Translations under genes and position numbers: made by a program
Shown here: positions 26,155 through 34,691 of the stretch, in pieces
Position numbering within the stretch: the first letter of the stretch is position 1
Layout: every line of letters begins with the position of its first letter
NCBI RefSeq assembly: GCF_021648825.1
Contig: NZ_JAKJHS010000008.1
Span: 62,001 to 126,000 of the forward strand
Length of the DNA: 64,000 nt
From: Rhizobium halophilum
Lineage (GTDB): Bacteria > Pseudomonadota > Alphaproteobacteria > Rhizobiales > Rhizobiaceae
Direction of reading: 5' to 3'
The notes under the pieces: model-generated
Databases searched by the model: none
The model's input: only the letters and a program-made list of their open reading frames with translations
What the model was told of the DNA's origin: nothing

Positions 26155-27141
26155 ATGCACATCCTGATTATCGGCGCCGCAGGCATGGTCGGTCGCAAGC
26201 TCACCCAGCGGCTCGTCGCCGACAAGGTGCTCGGCGGAAAGCGCGTGGAAAAACTGACGCTGGTAGATGTCGTCATACCAGACGCTCCGGCGGGGTTCAC
26301 AGGCCAGGTTGACGCTCGAGAAAGCGATCTGTCCGCTCCGGGAGAGGCCGAAAAGCTCGTCGCCACTCGGCCAGATGTAATCTTCCATCTTGCTGCGATC
26401 GTTTCGGGCGAAGCGGAACTCGATTTCGATAAGGGTTACCGGATCAACCTGGACGGCACGCGCTACCTGTTCGATGCGATCCGACTTGCCCACAATCAGG
26501 ATGGCTACAAGCCACGCGTTGTCTTTACCTCTTCGATCGCCGTTGTTGGCGCTCCCCTGCCCTTCCCGATCCCGGACGAGTTCCACCTGACCCCGCTGAC
26601 GAGCTACGGCACGCAGAAGGCGATCTGCGAACTGCTGCTGTCTGATTACAGCCGCCGTGGTTTCTTCGACGGCATTGGCATTCGCCTGCCGACGATCTGC
26701 ATCCGCCCTGGAAAACCGAACAAGGCAGCCTCCGGCTTCTTCTCGAATATCCTGCGTGAACCACTGGTGGGGCAGGGAGCTGTCCTTCCCGTGTCCGAAG
26801 ATGTTAGACACTGGCACACCTCGCCGCGGTCTGCGGTCGGGTTCCTGATTCACGGCGCTACGATTGACCTCGACAAGGTGGGGCCGCGCCGCAACCTATC
26901 CATGCCTGGCTTGAGTGCCACTGTCGGAGAGCAGATAGAGGCCCTGCGCCGGGTGGCCGGCGACAAGGCGGTTGCACTGATCCGCCACGAGCCCGACGAG
27001 ATGATCATGAAAATGGTAGCTGGATGGGCGCCCGGATTCGAGGCGAAGCGCGCAACCGAGCTTGGCTTCACTGCCGAAAAATCGTTCGATGAAATCATCC
27101 GCGTCCACATCGACGACGAACTCGGAGGCAAGCTCGCATGA
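26155..27141 (+). CDS. denD: NAD-dependent epimerase/dehydrogenase, DenD-like
   Basis: A 328-residue extended SDR with IIGAAGMVGRKL at the N-terminus and SYGTQK (YxxxK). It resembles D-erythronate 2-dehydrogenase (DenD), which forms 2-keto-D-erythronate from the tetronate. The start is at 26155 since GGAGGAG lies 6 bases upstream; the frame is open earlier but without a ribosome site. It begins a three-gene plus-strand operon with tight overlaps. The symbol rests on family resemblance only. Confidence 0.75.
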   Translation: MHILIIGAAGMVGRKLTQRLVADKVLGGKRVEKLTLVDVVIPDAPAGFTGQVDARESDLSAPGEAEKLVATRPDVIFHLAAIVSGEAELDFDKGYRINLDGTRYLFDAIRLAHNQDGYKPRVVFTSSIAVVGAPLPFPIPDEFHLTPLTSYGTQKAICELLLSDYSRRGFFDGIGIRLPTICIRPGKPNKAASGFFSNILREPLVGQGAVLPVSEDVRHWHTSPRSAVGFLIHGATIDLDKVGPRRNLSMPGLSATVGEQIEALRRVAGDKAVALIRHEPDEMIMKMVAGWAPGFEAKRATELGFTAEKSFDEIIRVHIDDELGGKLA

Positions 27142-28031
27142 GTGGTTCAAAGAAGCAACAGATCGCTTTCCTCGGTACTGGCCTAATGGGCGCCCCGATG
27201 GCGCGCTGTCTGCTGAAGGCAGGTTTCCCGGTGACGGTGTGGAACCGTGACCTGTCGAAGGCAGCGCCGCTTGTCTCGGAAGGGGCAAGGCAGGCGCAGT
27301 CGCCGGCTGATGCTGTCACGGGCGCCGACGTTGTCTTCACCATGCTGACCAACGGTGCCGCTGTCGCTGATGTCTTGTTCGCCAAGGGTGTCGCCAATGC
27401 CATGGCAAAAGGGGCAATCCTCGTCGACTGTAGCTCGATTGCGCCGCCGGTCGCACGCGACCACGCGGCGAGACTCGCAGAACATGGCATCCGCAATATC
27501 GACGCGCCTGTCTCTGGCGGCACGGCTGGCGCATCAGCTGGAACGCTTGCGATTATGGCAGGCGGCGATGCGGCGGATGTGGATGCGATCAGGGACGTCT
27601 TCGCAGCCCTGGGGCGCGTCACCCATGTCGGTCCGAGCGGGGCAGGCCAGATTTGCAAGCTCGCCAACCAGCAGATCGTCGCAGTCACCATTGGCGCTGT
27701 TGCCGAAGCGATGATCTTGGTTGAGGCCGGCGGCGCTTCGCGTGCCGCTTTCCGCGATGCCATCCGTGGCGGCTTTGCTGAAAGCCGGATTCTGGAGCTA
27801 CACGGCGGCCGTATGATCGAGCGCAATTTCGTGCCGGGCGGCGCCTCCGCCAATCAGCTGAAAGACCTCGACGCCGTGATGGCAATGGCGGAGGAACTCT
27901 CCTTGACGCTGCCGCTGACCAGCCAAGTTCAGCAAGAGTTCCGCGACTTCGTCGATCATGGCGGAGCGGACCAGGATCATAGCGGCCTTCTCCTGCACCT
28001 CGAGAAGCTCAATTCACACCACCGGGAATGA
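27138..28031 (+). CDS. 3-hydroxyisobutyrate dehydrogenase-family oxidoreductase
   Basis: A 297-residue beta-hydroxyacid dehydrogenase. N-terminal NAD(P) motif AFLGTGLMGAPMARCLLKAGF, the substrate-binding DAPVSGGTAGASAGTL, and the catalytic lysine in GAGQICKLANQQIV. Related enzymes are L-threonate dehydrogenase and tartronate semialdehyde reductase. It overlaps the DenD-like gene by four bases and is followed by the dehydratase with overlap, so all three are co-translated. Confidence 0.85.
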   Translation: MSGSKKQQIAFLGTGLMGAPMARCLLKAGFPVTVWNRDLSKAAPLVSEGARQAQSPADAVTGADVVFTMLTNGAAVADVLFAKGVANAMAKGAILVDCSSIAPPVARDHAARLAEHGIRNIDAPVSGGTAGASAGTLAIMAGGDAADVDAIRDVFAALGRVTHVGPSGAGQICKLANQQIVAVTIGAVAEAMILVEAGGASRAAFRDAIRGGFAESRILELHGGRMIERNFVPGGASANQLKDLDAVMAMAEELSLTLPLTSQVQQEFRDFVDHGGADQDHSGLLLHLEKLNSHHRE

Positions 28032-28033
28032 CC

Positions 28034-29821
28034 ATGAGCACCGATACGACAAAGACACGCCGCCTGCGCTCCCAGGACTGGTTCGACAATCCCGACCACA
28101 TCGACATGACTGCGCTCTACCTCGAGCGCTTCATGAACTACGGCGTCACGCCTGAGGAATTGCGTTCAGGCAAGCCGATCATCGGGATCGCCCAGAGCGG
28201 CAGCGACTTGACCCCTTGCAATCGGGTCCACGTCGAACTGGTCAAGCGCGTCCGTGACGGCATCCGCGATGCTGGCGGCATTCCGATCGAATTCCCAACC
28301 CATCCCATGTTCGAGAACTGCAAGCGTCCGACGGCGGCGCTCGACCGCAATCTCGCCTATCTCAGCCTGGTTGAGGTGCTCTACGGCTACCCACTCGACG
28401 GCGTGGTGCTGACCACCGGCTGCGACAAGACCACCCCTTCTGCCTTGATGGCGGCATCGACCGTCGATATCCCCGCCATCGTCCTCTCCGGTGGCCCCAT
28501 GCTGGACGGCTGGCATGAAGGCGAGCTTGCAGGCTCGGGCACCGTGATCTGGCGTATGCGGCGCAAATTTGCCGCTGGCGAGATCGATCGGGAGGAGTTC
28601 CTCCAGGCAGCGCTCGACTCTGCTCCGTCGGTTGGCCACTGCAATACCATGGGTACGGCCTCGACCATGAATGCGCTGGCTGAGGCGCTTGGCATGTCGC
28701 TTACTGGATGCGGCGCCATTCCGGCAGCTTATCGCGAAAGGGGCCAGATGGCCTATCGCACGGGCAGGCGAGCCGTCGAAATCGTCTGGGAGGATCTGAA
28801 GCCTTCCGACATTTTGACTCGCGAAGCATTCCTGAACGCGGTGCGCGTCAATTCTGCCATAGGCGGTTCGACCAATGCCCAACCGCATCTAGCAGCCATG
28901 GCGAAGCACGCCGGCGTCGACTTGTACCCTGACGATTGGCAGGTCCACGGGTTCGACATCCCGCTCCTCGCGAATGTTCAGCCCGCCGGGAAGTACCTCG
29001 GCGAGCGCTATCATCGCGCCGGCGGAACGCCAGCCATCATGTGGGAACTGCTGCAGGCGGGCAAACTCGACGGAAGCTGTGCGACGGTCACCGGCCGGAC
29101 TGTGGCCGAGAACCTGAACGGTAAGGAAGCCACTGATCGTGAGGTTATCTTCCCCTACAGCCAACCCTTGAAGGAAAAGGCCGGCTTCGTCGTTCTGAAA
29201 GGCAATCTCTTCGATTTCGCCATCATGAAGACGAGCGTCATTTCGGACGGCTTCCGCCAGCGATATCTCCAGGAGCCGGGTCGGGAAGGCGTGTTCGAGG
29301 GCAAGGCGGTCGTCTTCGATGGTTCGGAGGACTATCATCACCGGATCAACGATCCAGTGTTGAACATAGACGAGAACACCATCCTCGTCATCCGCGGCGC
29401 CGGCCCGCTGGGATGGCCGGGATCTGCCGAGGTCGTCAACATGCAGCCACCGGATCACCTCTTGAAGCGCGGCATCACCAGCTTGCCTACGATTGGTGAC
29501 GGTCGTCAGTCGGGAACGGCAGATAGCCCCTCGATCCTCAACGCATCCCCGGAAAGTGCAGCCGGCGGCGGTCTAGCCTGGCTTCGCAGCGGCGACATCA
29601 TTCGCATAGACCTCAACGAGGGTCGCTGCGACATGCTGGTCGAGCCTGAGGAAGTCGAGCGACGCCGCGCGGACGGCATCCCAGCCGTCCCGGCGGATGC
29701 CACGCCTTGGCAGCGGATCTACCGCAAGTCTGTGACGCAGCTGTCGGATGGTGCGGTCTTGGAAGGGGCAGCGGACTTCCGCCAGATAGCCGCCAAGTCG
29801 CCACCACGACACAACCACTAG
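28034..29821 (+). CDS. IlvD/Edd-family sugar-acid dehydratase (XylD/AraC-type pentonate dehydratase)
   Basis: A 595-residue iron-sulfur enzyme. The three cluster cysteines are visible in TPCNRVH, TTGCDKTTPSA and the later VGHCNTMGTAST / TGCGAIP region. The length and the cysteine spacing fit the pentonate/hexonate subgroup ([2Fe-2S], Mg) that dehydrates xylonate, arabonate or galactonate to 2-keto-3-deoxy acids. Product would be the substrate of the XylX-like protein. The ATG at 28034 is preferred because GGGA lies at correct distance; another ATG is at 28028 overlapping the upstream stop. Confidence 0.85.
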   Translation: MSTDTTKTRRLRSQDWFDNPDHIDMTALYLERFMNYGVTPEELRSGKPIIGIAQSGSDLTPCNRVHVELVKRVRDGIRDAGGIPIEFPTHPMFENCKRPTAALDRNLAYLSLVEVLYGYPLDGVVLTTGCDKTTPSALMAASTVDIPAIVLSGGPMLDGWHEGELAGSGTVIWRMRRKFAAGEIDREEFLQAALDSAPSVGHCNTMGTASTMNALAEALGMSLTGCGAIPAAYRERGQMAYRTGRRAVEIVWEDLKPSDILTREAFLNAVRVNSAIGGSTNAQPHLAAMAKHAGVDLYPDDWQVHGFDIPLLANVQPAGKYLGERYHRAGGTPAIMWELLQAGKLDGSCATVTGRTVAENLNGKEATDREVIFPYSQPLKEKAGFVVLKGNLFDFAIMKTSVISDGFRQRYLQEPGREGVFEGKAVVFDGSEDYHHRINDPVLNIDENTILVIRGAGPLGWPGSAEVVNMQPPDHLLKRGITSLPTIGDGRQSGTADSPSILNASPESAAGGGLAWLRSGDIIRIDLNEGRCDMLVEPEEVERRRADGIPAVPADATPWQRIYRKSVTQLSDGAVLEGAADFRQIAAKSPPRHNH

Positions 29822-29840
29822 CAACAAGGGAGCGGCAGCA

Positions 29841-30536
29841 TCAGCGGCTGAACAGGGTCTTCACGAGAGTCCTGTAAGCCAGGACCTGCCGCTCTAATTG
29901 CCCCGGATCCTTCAGCGCCTTCGCCATGATGATGGCACCGTCGAAGATACAGGTGAGCGCTCTGGCGAGGTCCTCAAGTGCGATCGGCTCCCGCGGGGGA
30001 TAGACGGCAGCGATGTCCTCGATATAGCCAAGAAACCGGGCATTCCACCTGAGGACGGAACTGGTGTTGAGCTCAAGGACCTGCGGATCGAACAAGCGCT
30101 CCTGGTAGCAGATGGACGCGACGAGGCAGCCGGGATGGCCGCCCGGCAGGTCGCGGCTGAGCTCCGACAGAAGCTTCAATGCGAGCAGGAAACGCTGCAG
30201 CGGATCATCCGTCAGTTCGGCAGCGCGACCGAAGATCTCATCGAAGACGTCGTCATTCTCCGCCACATAACGCCGCAGCATCTCGCGCGCCAATTCGTTC
30301 TTGTCGCGAAAATGGTAAAAGAAGCCACTCTTGGTGATCCCCGCCTCGGCGATGACCTCCTCGATCGAGGTGGCGGCGAAGCCCTTCGCAAGCACCGACG
30401 CCTGTGCAATCTCGAGTATCCGCTGCCGCGTCCGCTCGCCCTTCGACGGCTTTTCGTTCGACAGCAACTGGACCGGCGGTACGGTTTTCCGTTGTTCGGT
30501 GAACTGTCCCGCCAGGCTTTCTGCCGGTCCTGGCAT
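29841..30536 (-). CDS. TetR family transcriptional regulator
   Basis: A 231-residue protein. The helix-turn-helix region is about residues 33-80 (TRQRILEIAQASVLAKGFAATSIEEVIAEAGITKSGFFYHF). The C-terminal ligand domain carries CLVASICYQERLFD. N-terminal 30 residues are unusually long and may not all be translated; an in-frame start nearer the HTH is possible. It is convergent with the dehydratase and divergent from the methyltransferase. Its target cannot be named. Confidence 0.8.
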   Translation of the reverse strand: MPGPAESLAGQFTEQRKTVPPVQLLSNEKPSKGERTRQRILEIAQASVLAKGFAATSIEEVIAEAGITKSGFFYHFRDKNELAREMLRRYVAENDDVFDEIFGRAAELTDDPLQRFLLALKLLSELSRDLPGGHPGCLVASICYQERLFDPQVLELNTSSVLRWNARFLGYIEDIAAVYPPREPIALEDLARALTCIFDGAIIMAKALKDPGQLERQVLAYRTLVKTLFSR

Positions 30537-30686
30537 TCCAGCCTCCTATGAATTCATCAGCTTAACGATTCCGACGCAGCTTGACCGCAAGTCTTCTAGA
30601 TCGAACCACGGTCTTTCAACGAAAGCCTCTGCGGCAACGAACTCGGGTGCCGAGAAACCATCGCAACGATACCACAGGAGGACACC

Positions 30687-31637
30687 ATGGCCAAATACAG
30701 GAGCCAGCTACCACAGATCATCGATAGCCTTTTTCTTACTGACGGCGGACTGGAGACCACGTTGGTCTTCCATGAGGGGCTAGACCTTCCCTGCTTCGCG
30801 TCGTTTCCGTTGCTCGCGAACGAGGATGGGCGCGCAAAACTGAGCAAGTACTACGAGGAATATCTTCGCATCTCGCGCGACAGCGGCCTGGGCTTCATCC
30901 TCGACACGCCCACCTGGCGCGCAAACCCGGATTGGGGGCGTGAGCTTGGCTATGATGCAGCCGCGTTGGCCGACCTGAACAGACGCTCCGTCGCCTATAT
31001 TTCCTCCCTGCGCGATGGCTGGGAGCGGCCGGGGCAGGAAATTCTCCTGAACGGCGTCATCGGGCCGAGGGGCGACGGTTACAAGGCCGGACGCATGACC
31101 GCCGAGGAAGCAGAGGATTATCACGCGCTACAGATCAGCGTCTTCGCAGAAACCGAAGCGGATATGGTGAGCGCCATCACCATGAACACCGTGGAAGAAG
31201 CCATCGGCATCGCGCGTGCGGCAAAGAAGAGCGGCATGCCCTGCGTGATTTCCTTCACCGTCGAGACGGATGGACGCCTGGCAACGGGCATTTCACTGCG
31301 CGAAGCGATTGAGGAGACGGACGCTGCGACCGACGGAAGCCCGACCTACTACATGATCAACTGTGCCCATCCTTCGCATTTCGAGGATGCGCTGAGCCGC
31401 GGCGAACAGTGGGCAAAGCGGATCGGCGGGCTTCGCGCCAATGCGTCAGCCAAAAGTCATGCCGAACTGGACGAGGCGACGGAGCTCGACATCGGCGATC
31501 CCTTGGATCTGGCACAACGCTACCGAAGCCTGCGTGGCAGATACCCTTCGATGCGCGTCATCGGCGGATGCTGTGGTACTGATCATCGCCATATTCAGGC
31601 AATGTGCGACGTCTGCCTCCCGCGGGCAGCAGCGTGA
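30687..31637 (+). CDS. Homocysteine S-methyltransferase family protein
   Basis: A 316-residue enzyme of the MmuM/BHMT family, which moves a methyl group from S-methylmethionine or betaine-like donors to homocysteine. Zinc ligands appear in MINCAHPSHF and VIGGCCGTDHRHI. The N-terminal motif is FLTDGGLETTLVF. An ACAGGAGG ribosome site lies 6 bases before the ATG. It ends 10 bases before a small gene. Confidence 0.85.
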   Translation: MAKYRSQLPQIIDSLFLTDGGLETTLVFHEGLDLPCFASFPLLANEDGRAKLSKYYEEYLRISRDSGLGFILDTPTWRANPDWGRELGYDAAALADLNRRSVAYISSLRDGWERPGQEILLNGVIGPRGDGYKAGRMTAEEAEDYHALQISVFAETEADMVSAITMNTVEEAIGIARAAKKSGMPCVISFTVETDGRLATGISLREAIEETDAATDGSPTYYMINCAHPSHFEDALSRGEQWAKRIGGLRANASAKSHAELDEATELDIGDPLDLAQRYRSLRGRYPSMRVIGGCCGTDHRHIQAMCDVCLPRAAA

Positions 31638-31647
31638 GGAGCATGGA

Positions 31648-31851
31648 GTGGCTTCCAACTCATTCGTTGCCGCCCTCGCCCGCCTGCGCGACCGCTGGTC
31701 CGGTGGCACAGGCGGCAGGAGGACGGAACCCAACGTTTGCCTGTCACAGCTGACAGCCCGGCAACTGCTTGATGAGCACCTGCTGCGCGACATTGGCTTT
31801 CGCCAAGACCGATGGACCAGCCGGCGCAGCAAGACGTTTCTGGACGTCTGA
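31648..31851 (+). CDS. Small DUF1127-like protein
   Basis: A 67-residue protein starting from GTG with GAGGAG 6 bases upstream and 10 bases after the methyltransferase stop. The C-terminal part, CLSQLTARQLLDEHLLRDIGF, is the pattern of the DUF1127 (YjiS-like) family, an Arg-rich small protein group with RNA-binding members in rhizobia. An open frame extends upstream into the methyltransferase but has no ribosome site. Confidence 0.7.
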   Translation: MASNSFVAALARLRDRWSGGTGGRRTEPNVCLSQLTARQLLDEHLLRDIGFRQDRWTSRRSKTFLDV

Positions 31852-31876
31852 TCCGGAGACGGGCAAGGAGACCTAT

Positions 31877-31902
31877 CTCTTCGCAAGGATGCTTGCGAAG
31901 AG
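31877..31902. terminator. Hairpin between convergent genes
   Basis: Perfect 11-bp stem CTCTTCGCAAG / CTTGCGAAGAG with loop GATG. It lies between a plus-strand and a minus-strand stop, so it probably ends transcription from both sides. Confidence 0.75.
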
Positions 31903-31922
31903 GATTGGCCAGCACTGCCTCG

Positions 31923-32690
31923 CTAGATAACGGCGCTCATGCCGCCGTCGACGTAGATGATCTGGCCGTTTATGTAGTTAGAGGCATCGGCAGCGAGGAA
32001 GACGGCCGCACCGACAAGCTCCTCCGGTTTGCCCCAGCGACGTGATGGTGTACGCCCCTTCACCCAGCTGTCGAAGTCCGGATTGTCGATCAGCGCCTGG
32101 TTCATGTCGGTCAGCATGTAGCCGGGCCCGATTGCATTCGCCTGAACCCCGTACTCGGCCCATTCGGCGGCCATCGCCTGCGTCAGAGTCTTGATGCCAC
32201 CCTTTGCCGCCGTGTATGGCGCAACGGTCGCGCGGCCGAGGCCGCTCATCAGTGAGCCAATGTTGATGACCTTGCCACGCTTGCGCGGCAGCATCCGCTT
32301 GGCCGCTTCCCTCGAAACGAGGAAGGCACTGGTCAGATTTGTGTCGATGACGCGCTGCCAGTTGGCGCTATCGAGTTCGACGATCGGCTTGCGATACTGA
32401 ATGCCAGCATTGTTGACCAGGATTTCGATCTCTTTGTCTGCCGCATCGAGTTGTTCGAACGCAGAAACCACCGCCGCTTCATCGGTCACGTCGAACGCAG
32501 CAGTGGCAACATCGAAACCTTGTCCACGGAGTGCCGCTGCAGTTTCCTCCAACCGCGCCTCATTCACGCCATTAAGCACGATGGAGGCACCAGCCTCAGC
32601 AAGTCCACGCGCGATCGCGAGACCGAGACCGCGGGAGGAACCGGTTATGAGCGCGGTTCGGCCTTCGAGGCTGAAAAGGGGGTTGTTCAT
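31923..32690 (-). CDS. SDR, gluconate 5-dehydrogenase-like
   Basis: A 255-residue classical SDR with TALITGSSRGLGLAI, LVNNAGIQYRKP, and the catalytic INIGSLMSGLGR...YTAAK set. The family converts gluconate/5-ketogluconate or 2-keto-3-deoxy sugar acids. It lies apart from the sugar-acid operons on the minus strand but probably belongs to the same pathway. The start at 32690 has GGGAG upstream; 32711 is another in-frame option. Confidence 0.8.
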   Translation of the reverse strand: MNNPLFSLEGRTALITGSSRGLGLAIARGLAEAGASIVLNGVNEARLEETAAALRGQGFDVATAAFDVTDEAAVVSAFEQLDAADKEIEILVNNAGIQYRKPIVELDSANWQRVIDTNLTSAFLVSREAAKRMLPRKRGKVINIGSLMSGLGRATVAPYTAAKGGIKTLTQAMAAEWAEYGVQANAIGPGYMLTDMNQALIDNPDFDSWVKGRTPSRRWGKPEELVGAAVFLAADASNYINGQIIYVDGGMSAVI

Positions 32691-32858
32691 GAAGCTGATC
32701 TCCCGATGCAAATGATGCGATGGTTTCCTTACGTGTCAGGATCCATGCGTGTCTAGCGAACGGGAACGCTATAATGATCGGTACGAGCTTGCGACACAGA
32801 TCTATACGGCTCGTGCCGGGGAGAACGGCGCTAGGAAGCCCAGCGCCGTTCGAAGAAC

Positions 32859-33899
32859 TTATGCAGCGCTGCGGCTATACTGTTCCGTTGGAACTTCCGA
32901 GATGGTCTTCAGAACGACCGACGCGATTTGGTAAGGGCAGCCCTGGGAGTTCGGCCGGCGGTCTTCGAGGTAGCCGCGATAGCCGTTGTTGACGAAGGAG
33001 TGCGGAACGCGGATCGAGGCGCCACGGTCGGCAACTCCATAGGAGAACTTATTCCACGGCGCGGTTTCATGCTTGCCGGTCAGGCGCATGTGGTTATCGG
33101 GGCCGTAGACGTCGATGTGCTCTTTCCAGTTCTTGGCAAAGGCTGCCATCAGCGCTTCGAAATAATCCTTCCCGCCAACTTCACGCATGAACTTCGTGGA
33201 GAAGTTGCAGTGCATGCCGGACCCGTTCCAGTCGGTGTCGCCGAGCGGCTTGCAATGGAATTCGACGTCGATGCCGTACTTCTCGCAAAGGCGGAGCAGC
33301 AGGTAGCGGGCAATCCAAATCTGGTCGGCGGCCTTTTTTGAGCCCTTTCCGAACACCTGGAATTCCCATTGCCCCTTGGCCACTTCGGCATTGATACCTT
33401 CGTGGTTGATGCCGGCTTCGAGGCAAAGATCAAGGTGCTCTTCAACGATCTCGCGAGCGATCGAGCCGACGTTCTTGTAGCCGACGCCCGTGTAGTACGG
33501 GCCCTGCGGCGCCGGATACCCCTGTTCGGGGAAGCCGAGCGGGCGGCCGTTCTCGTAGAAGAAGTACTCTTGCTCGAAACCGAACCATGCGTCCTCGTCA
33601 TCGACGATCGTGGCTCGGCTATTCGATGCATGTGGCGTTACGCCGTCCGGCATCATGACTTCACACATGACCAAAGCGCCATTTGTGCGAGCAGGATCAG
33701 GGTAAATGGCGACCGGCTTCAGCACGCAGTCGGAGCTATGGCCTTCGGCCTGCATGGTGGAAGACCCGTCAAAGCCCCACAGAGAAAGCTGATCAAGGGT
33801 AGGAAAGCTATCGAACTCCTTGATCTGCGTCTTGCCGCGCAGGTTCGCCACCGGCTGGTAGCCATCAAGCCAAATATATTCAAGCTTGTATTTAGTCAT
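32859..33899 (-). CDS. glnII: Glutamine synthetase II, eukaryotic type
   Basis: A 346-residue enzyme forming glutamine from glutamate, ammonia and ATP. The N-terminal WGFDGSSTMQAEGHSSD is the GSII beta-grasp signature, followed by FGFEQEYFF (metal-binding Glu) and KPLGDTDWNGSGMHCNFSTKFMR, APWNKFSYGVADRGASIRVP. Length fits GSII, which is typical of rhizobia and is usually under nitrogen control; I did not find a convincing sigma-54 site upstream. Confidence 0.96.
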   Translation of the reverse strand: MTKYKLEYIWLDGYQPVANLRGKTQIKEFDSFPTLDQLSLWGFDGSSTMQAEGHSSDCVLKPVAIYPDPARTNGALVMCEVMMPDGVTPHASNSRATIVDDEDAWFGFEQEYFFYENGRPLGFPEQGYPAPQGPYYTGVGYKNVGSIAREIVEEHLDLCLEAGINHEGINAEVAKGQWEFQVFGKGSKKAADQIWIARYLLLRLCEKYGIDVEFHCKPLGDTDWNGSGMHCNFSTKFMREVGGKDYFEALMAAFAKNWKEHIDVYGPDNHMRLTGKHETAPWNKFSYGVADRGASIRVPHSFVNNGYRGYLEDRRPNSQGCPYQIASVVLKTISEVPTEQYSRSAA

Positions 33900-34268
33900 T
33901 GCACTCTCTCTTCACTGAAGCTGCGTGATCTGGCGCCAGCCTCAACGGCCTTACAGCCGCGGACGGGCGGTGGATAATTCTGACGATGCATATCTCGTGC
34001 CAGTTTCCCGTCGACGCATTGCAGGACCTCCTGTTTTGCGCGTGCGGCTACTGATCTCGTCGCGCACTACCATTTCCGAAGAATGAGTAGGTACTTCCCC
34101 AACTTCGACTTGAGCGGGAGTAAGCGGAACAGGTCCTCGTCCGGTCCGTTTAGGCTTGAGGTCGTGCGACTTGACCATCAATTCGCCACGCCCGCTGATC
34201 AATATCAGTGCAACTGCGCAAAAAATGCGCTAAAAGACTATGCGAATACCCTCACGAGGACATGGAAG
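33900..34268. other. Intergenic region between glnII and the DUF2735 gene
   Basis: Holds the glnII promoter side (minus) and, at 34127-34151, an exact EcfG-type promoter pointing right. An 83-codon minus frame (33951-34202) and a longer N-terminal extension of the DUF2735 frame lack ribosome sites and were not accepted. Confidence 0.6.
34127..34151 (+). promoter_or_regulatory. EcfG/RpoE2-type promoter of the DUF2735 gene
   Basis: Exact GGAAC, 16 bases, CGTT. The leader to the ATG at 34269 is about 110 bases. Confidence 0.7.
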
Positions 34269-34445
34269 ATGACCCCAGATGTTGAGCGCGTATCGGCGAA
34301 GATCTACCAGTTCCCCCTTAAGCGAACGCGCATGCAAACGGCACCGGCAGAGACCCGTGGGGATGCGTCCTTCCCCGTAGTGGACGACTGCTGGTATCAC
34401 GAAGAGGCGGTACGGCAGGAGGTAAAGCCACCTTGTCGGGATTGA
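34269..34445 (+). CDS. Small DUF2735-like protein
   Basis: A 58-residue protein. It carries the DUF2735 pattern: an early SAKIYQFPLK and a late DCWYHEEAVRQE. Members are short rhizobial proteins of unknown role. The start (MTPDVERV) is chosen by family fit, with GAGGA about 8 bases upstream. An exact EcfG promoter box precedes it. Confidence 0.72.
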   Translation: MTPDVERVSAKIYQFPLKRTRMQTAPAETRGDASFPVVDDCWYHEEAVRQEVKPPCRD

Positions 34446-34691
34446 TCGGCAGGGGCGCAGCGACCCCACATCATGGAGCCACCTGTTAGCGGCGTTCGCC
34501 GTTTAGGTCTCACCCCTGGCCTTGAGGCCCTCCTAAGCTTCCCGCTGAACCACAACCTCAGTAAGTCTGTCATGCAGACGTTTACATCGCGCGCTTCACT
34601 GCTATCGTGCGCATCCATCGCCTAATGTCCCTCGCTCGGCATTGTATCTCGAGATAAACGGCAATCCCAAGCGGGTGGAGGAACACCAGCC

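Noticed and set aside
30642-30654. Small hairpin CTCGG-GTG-CCGAG upstream of the homocysteine methyltransferase, considered as a SAM riboswitch part
   Set aside because: The surrounding bases do not fit SAM-I, SAM-II, SAH or SAM/SAH riboswitch patterns that I know.
33900-33960. Possible sigma-54 promoter before glnII (TGGC...GC)
   Set aside because: The spacing between GG and GC is 11, not 10, so it was not called.
33951-34202. Minus-strand frame of 83 codons next to glnII
   Set aside because: Overlaps the EcfG promoter of the DUF2735 gene and has no ribosome site or family match.
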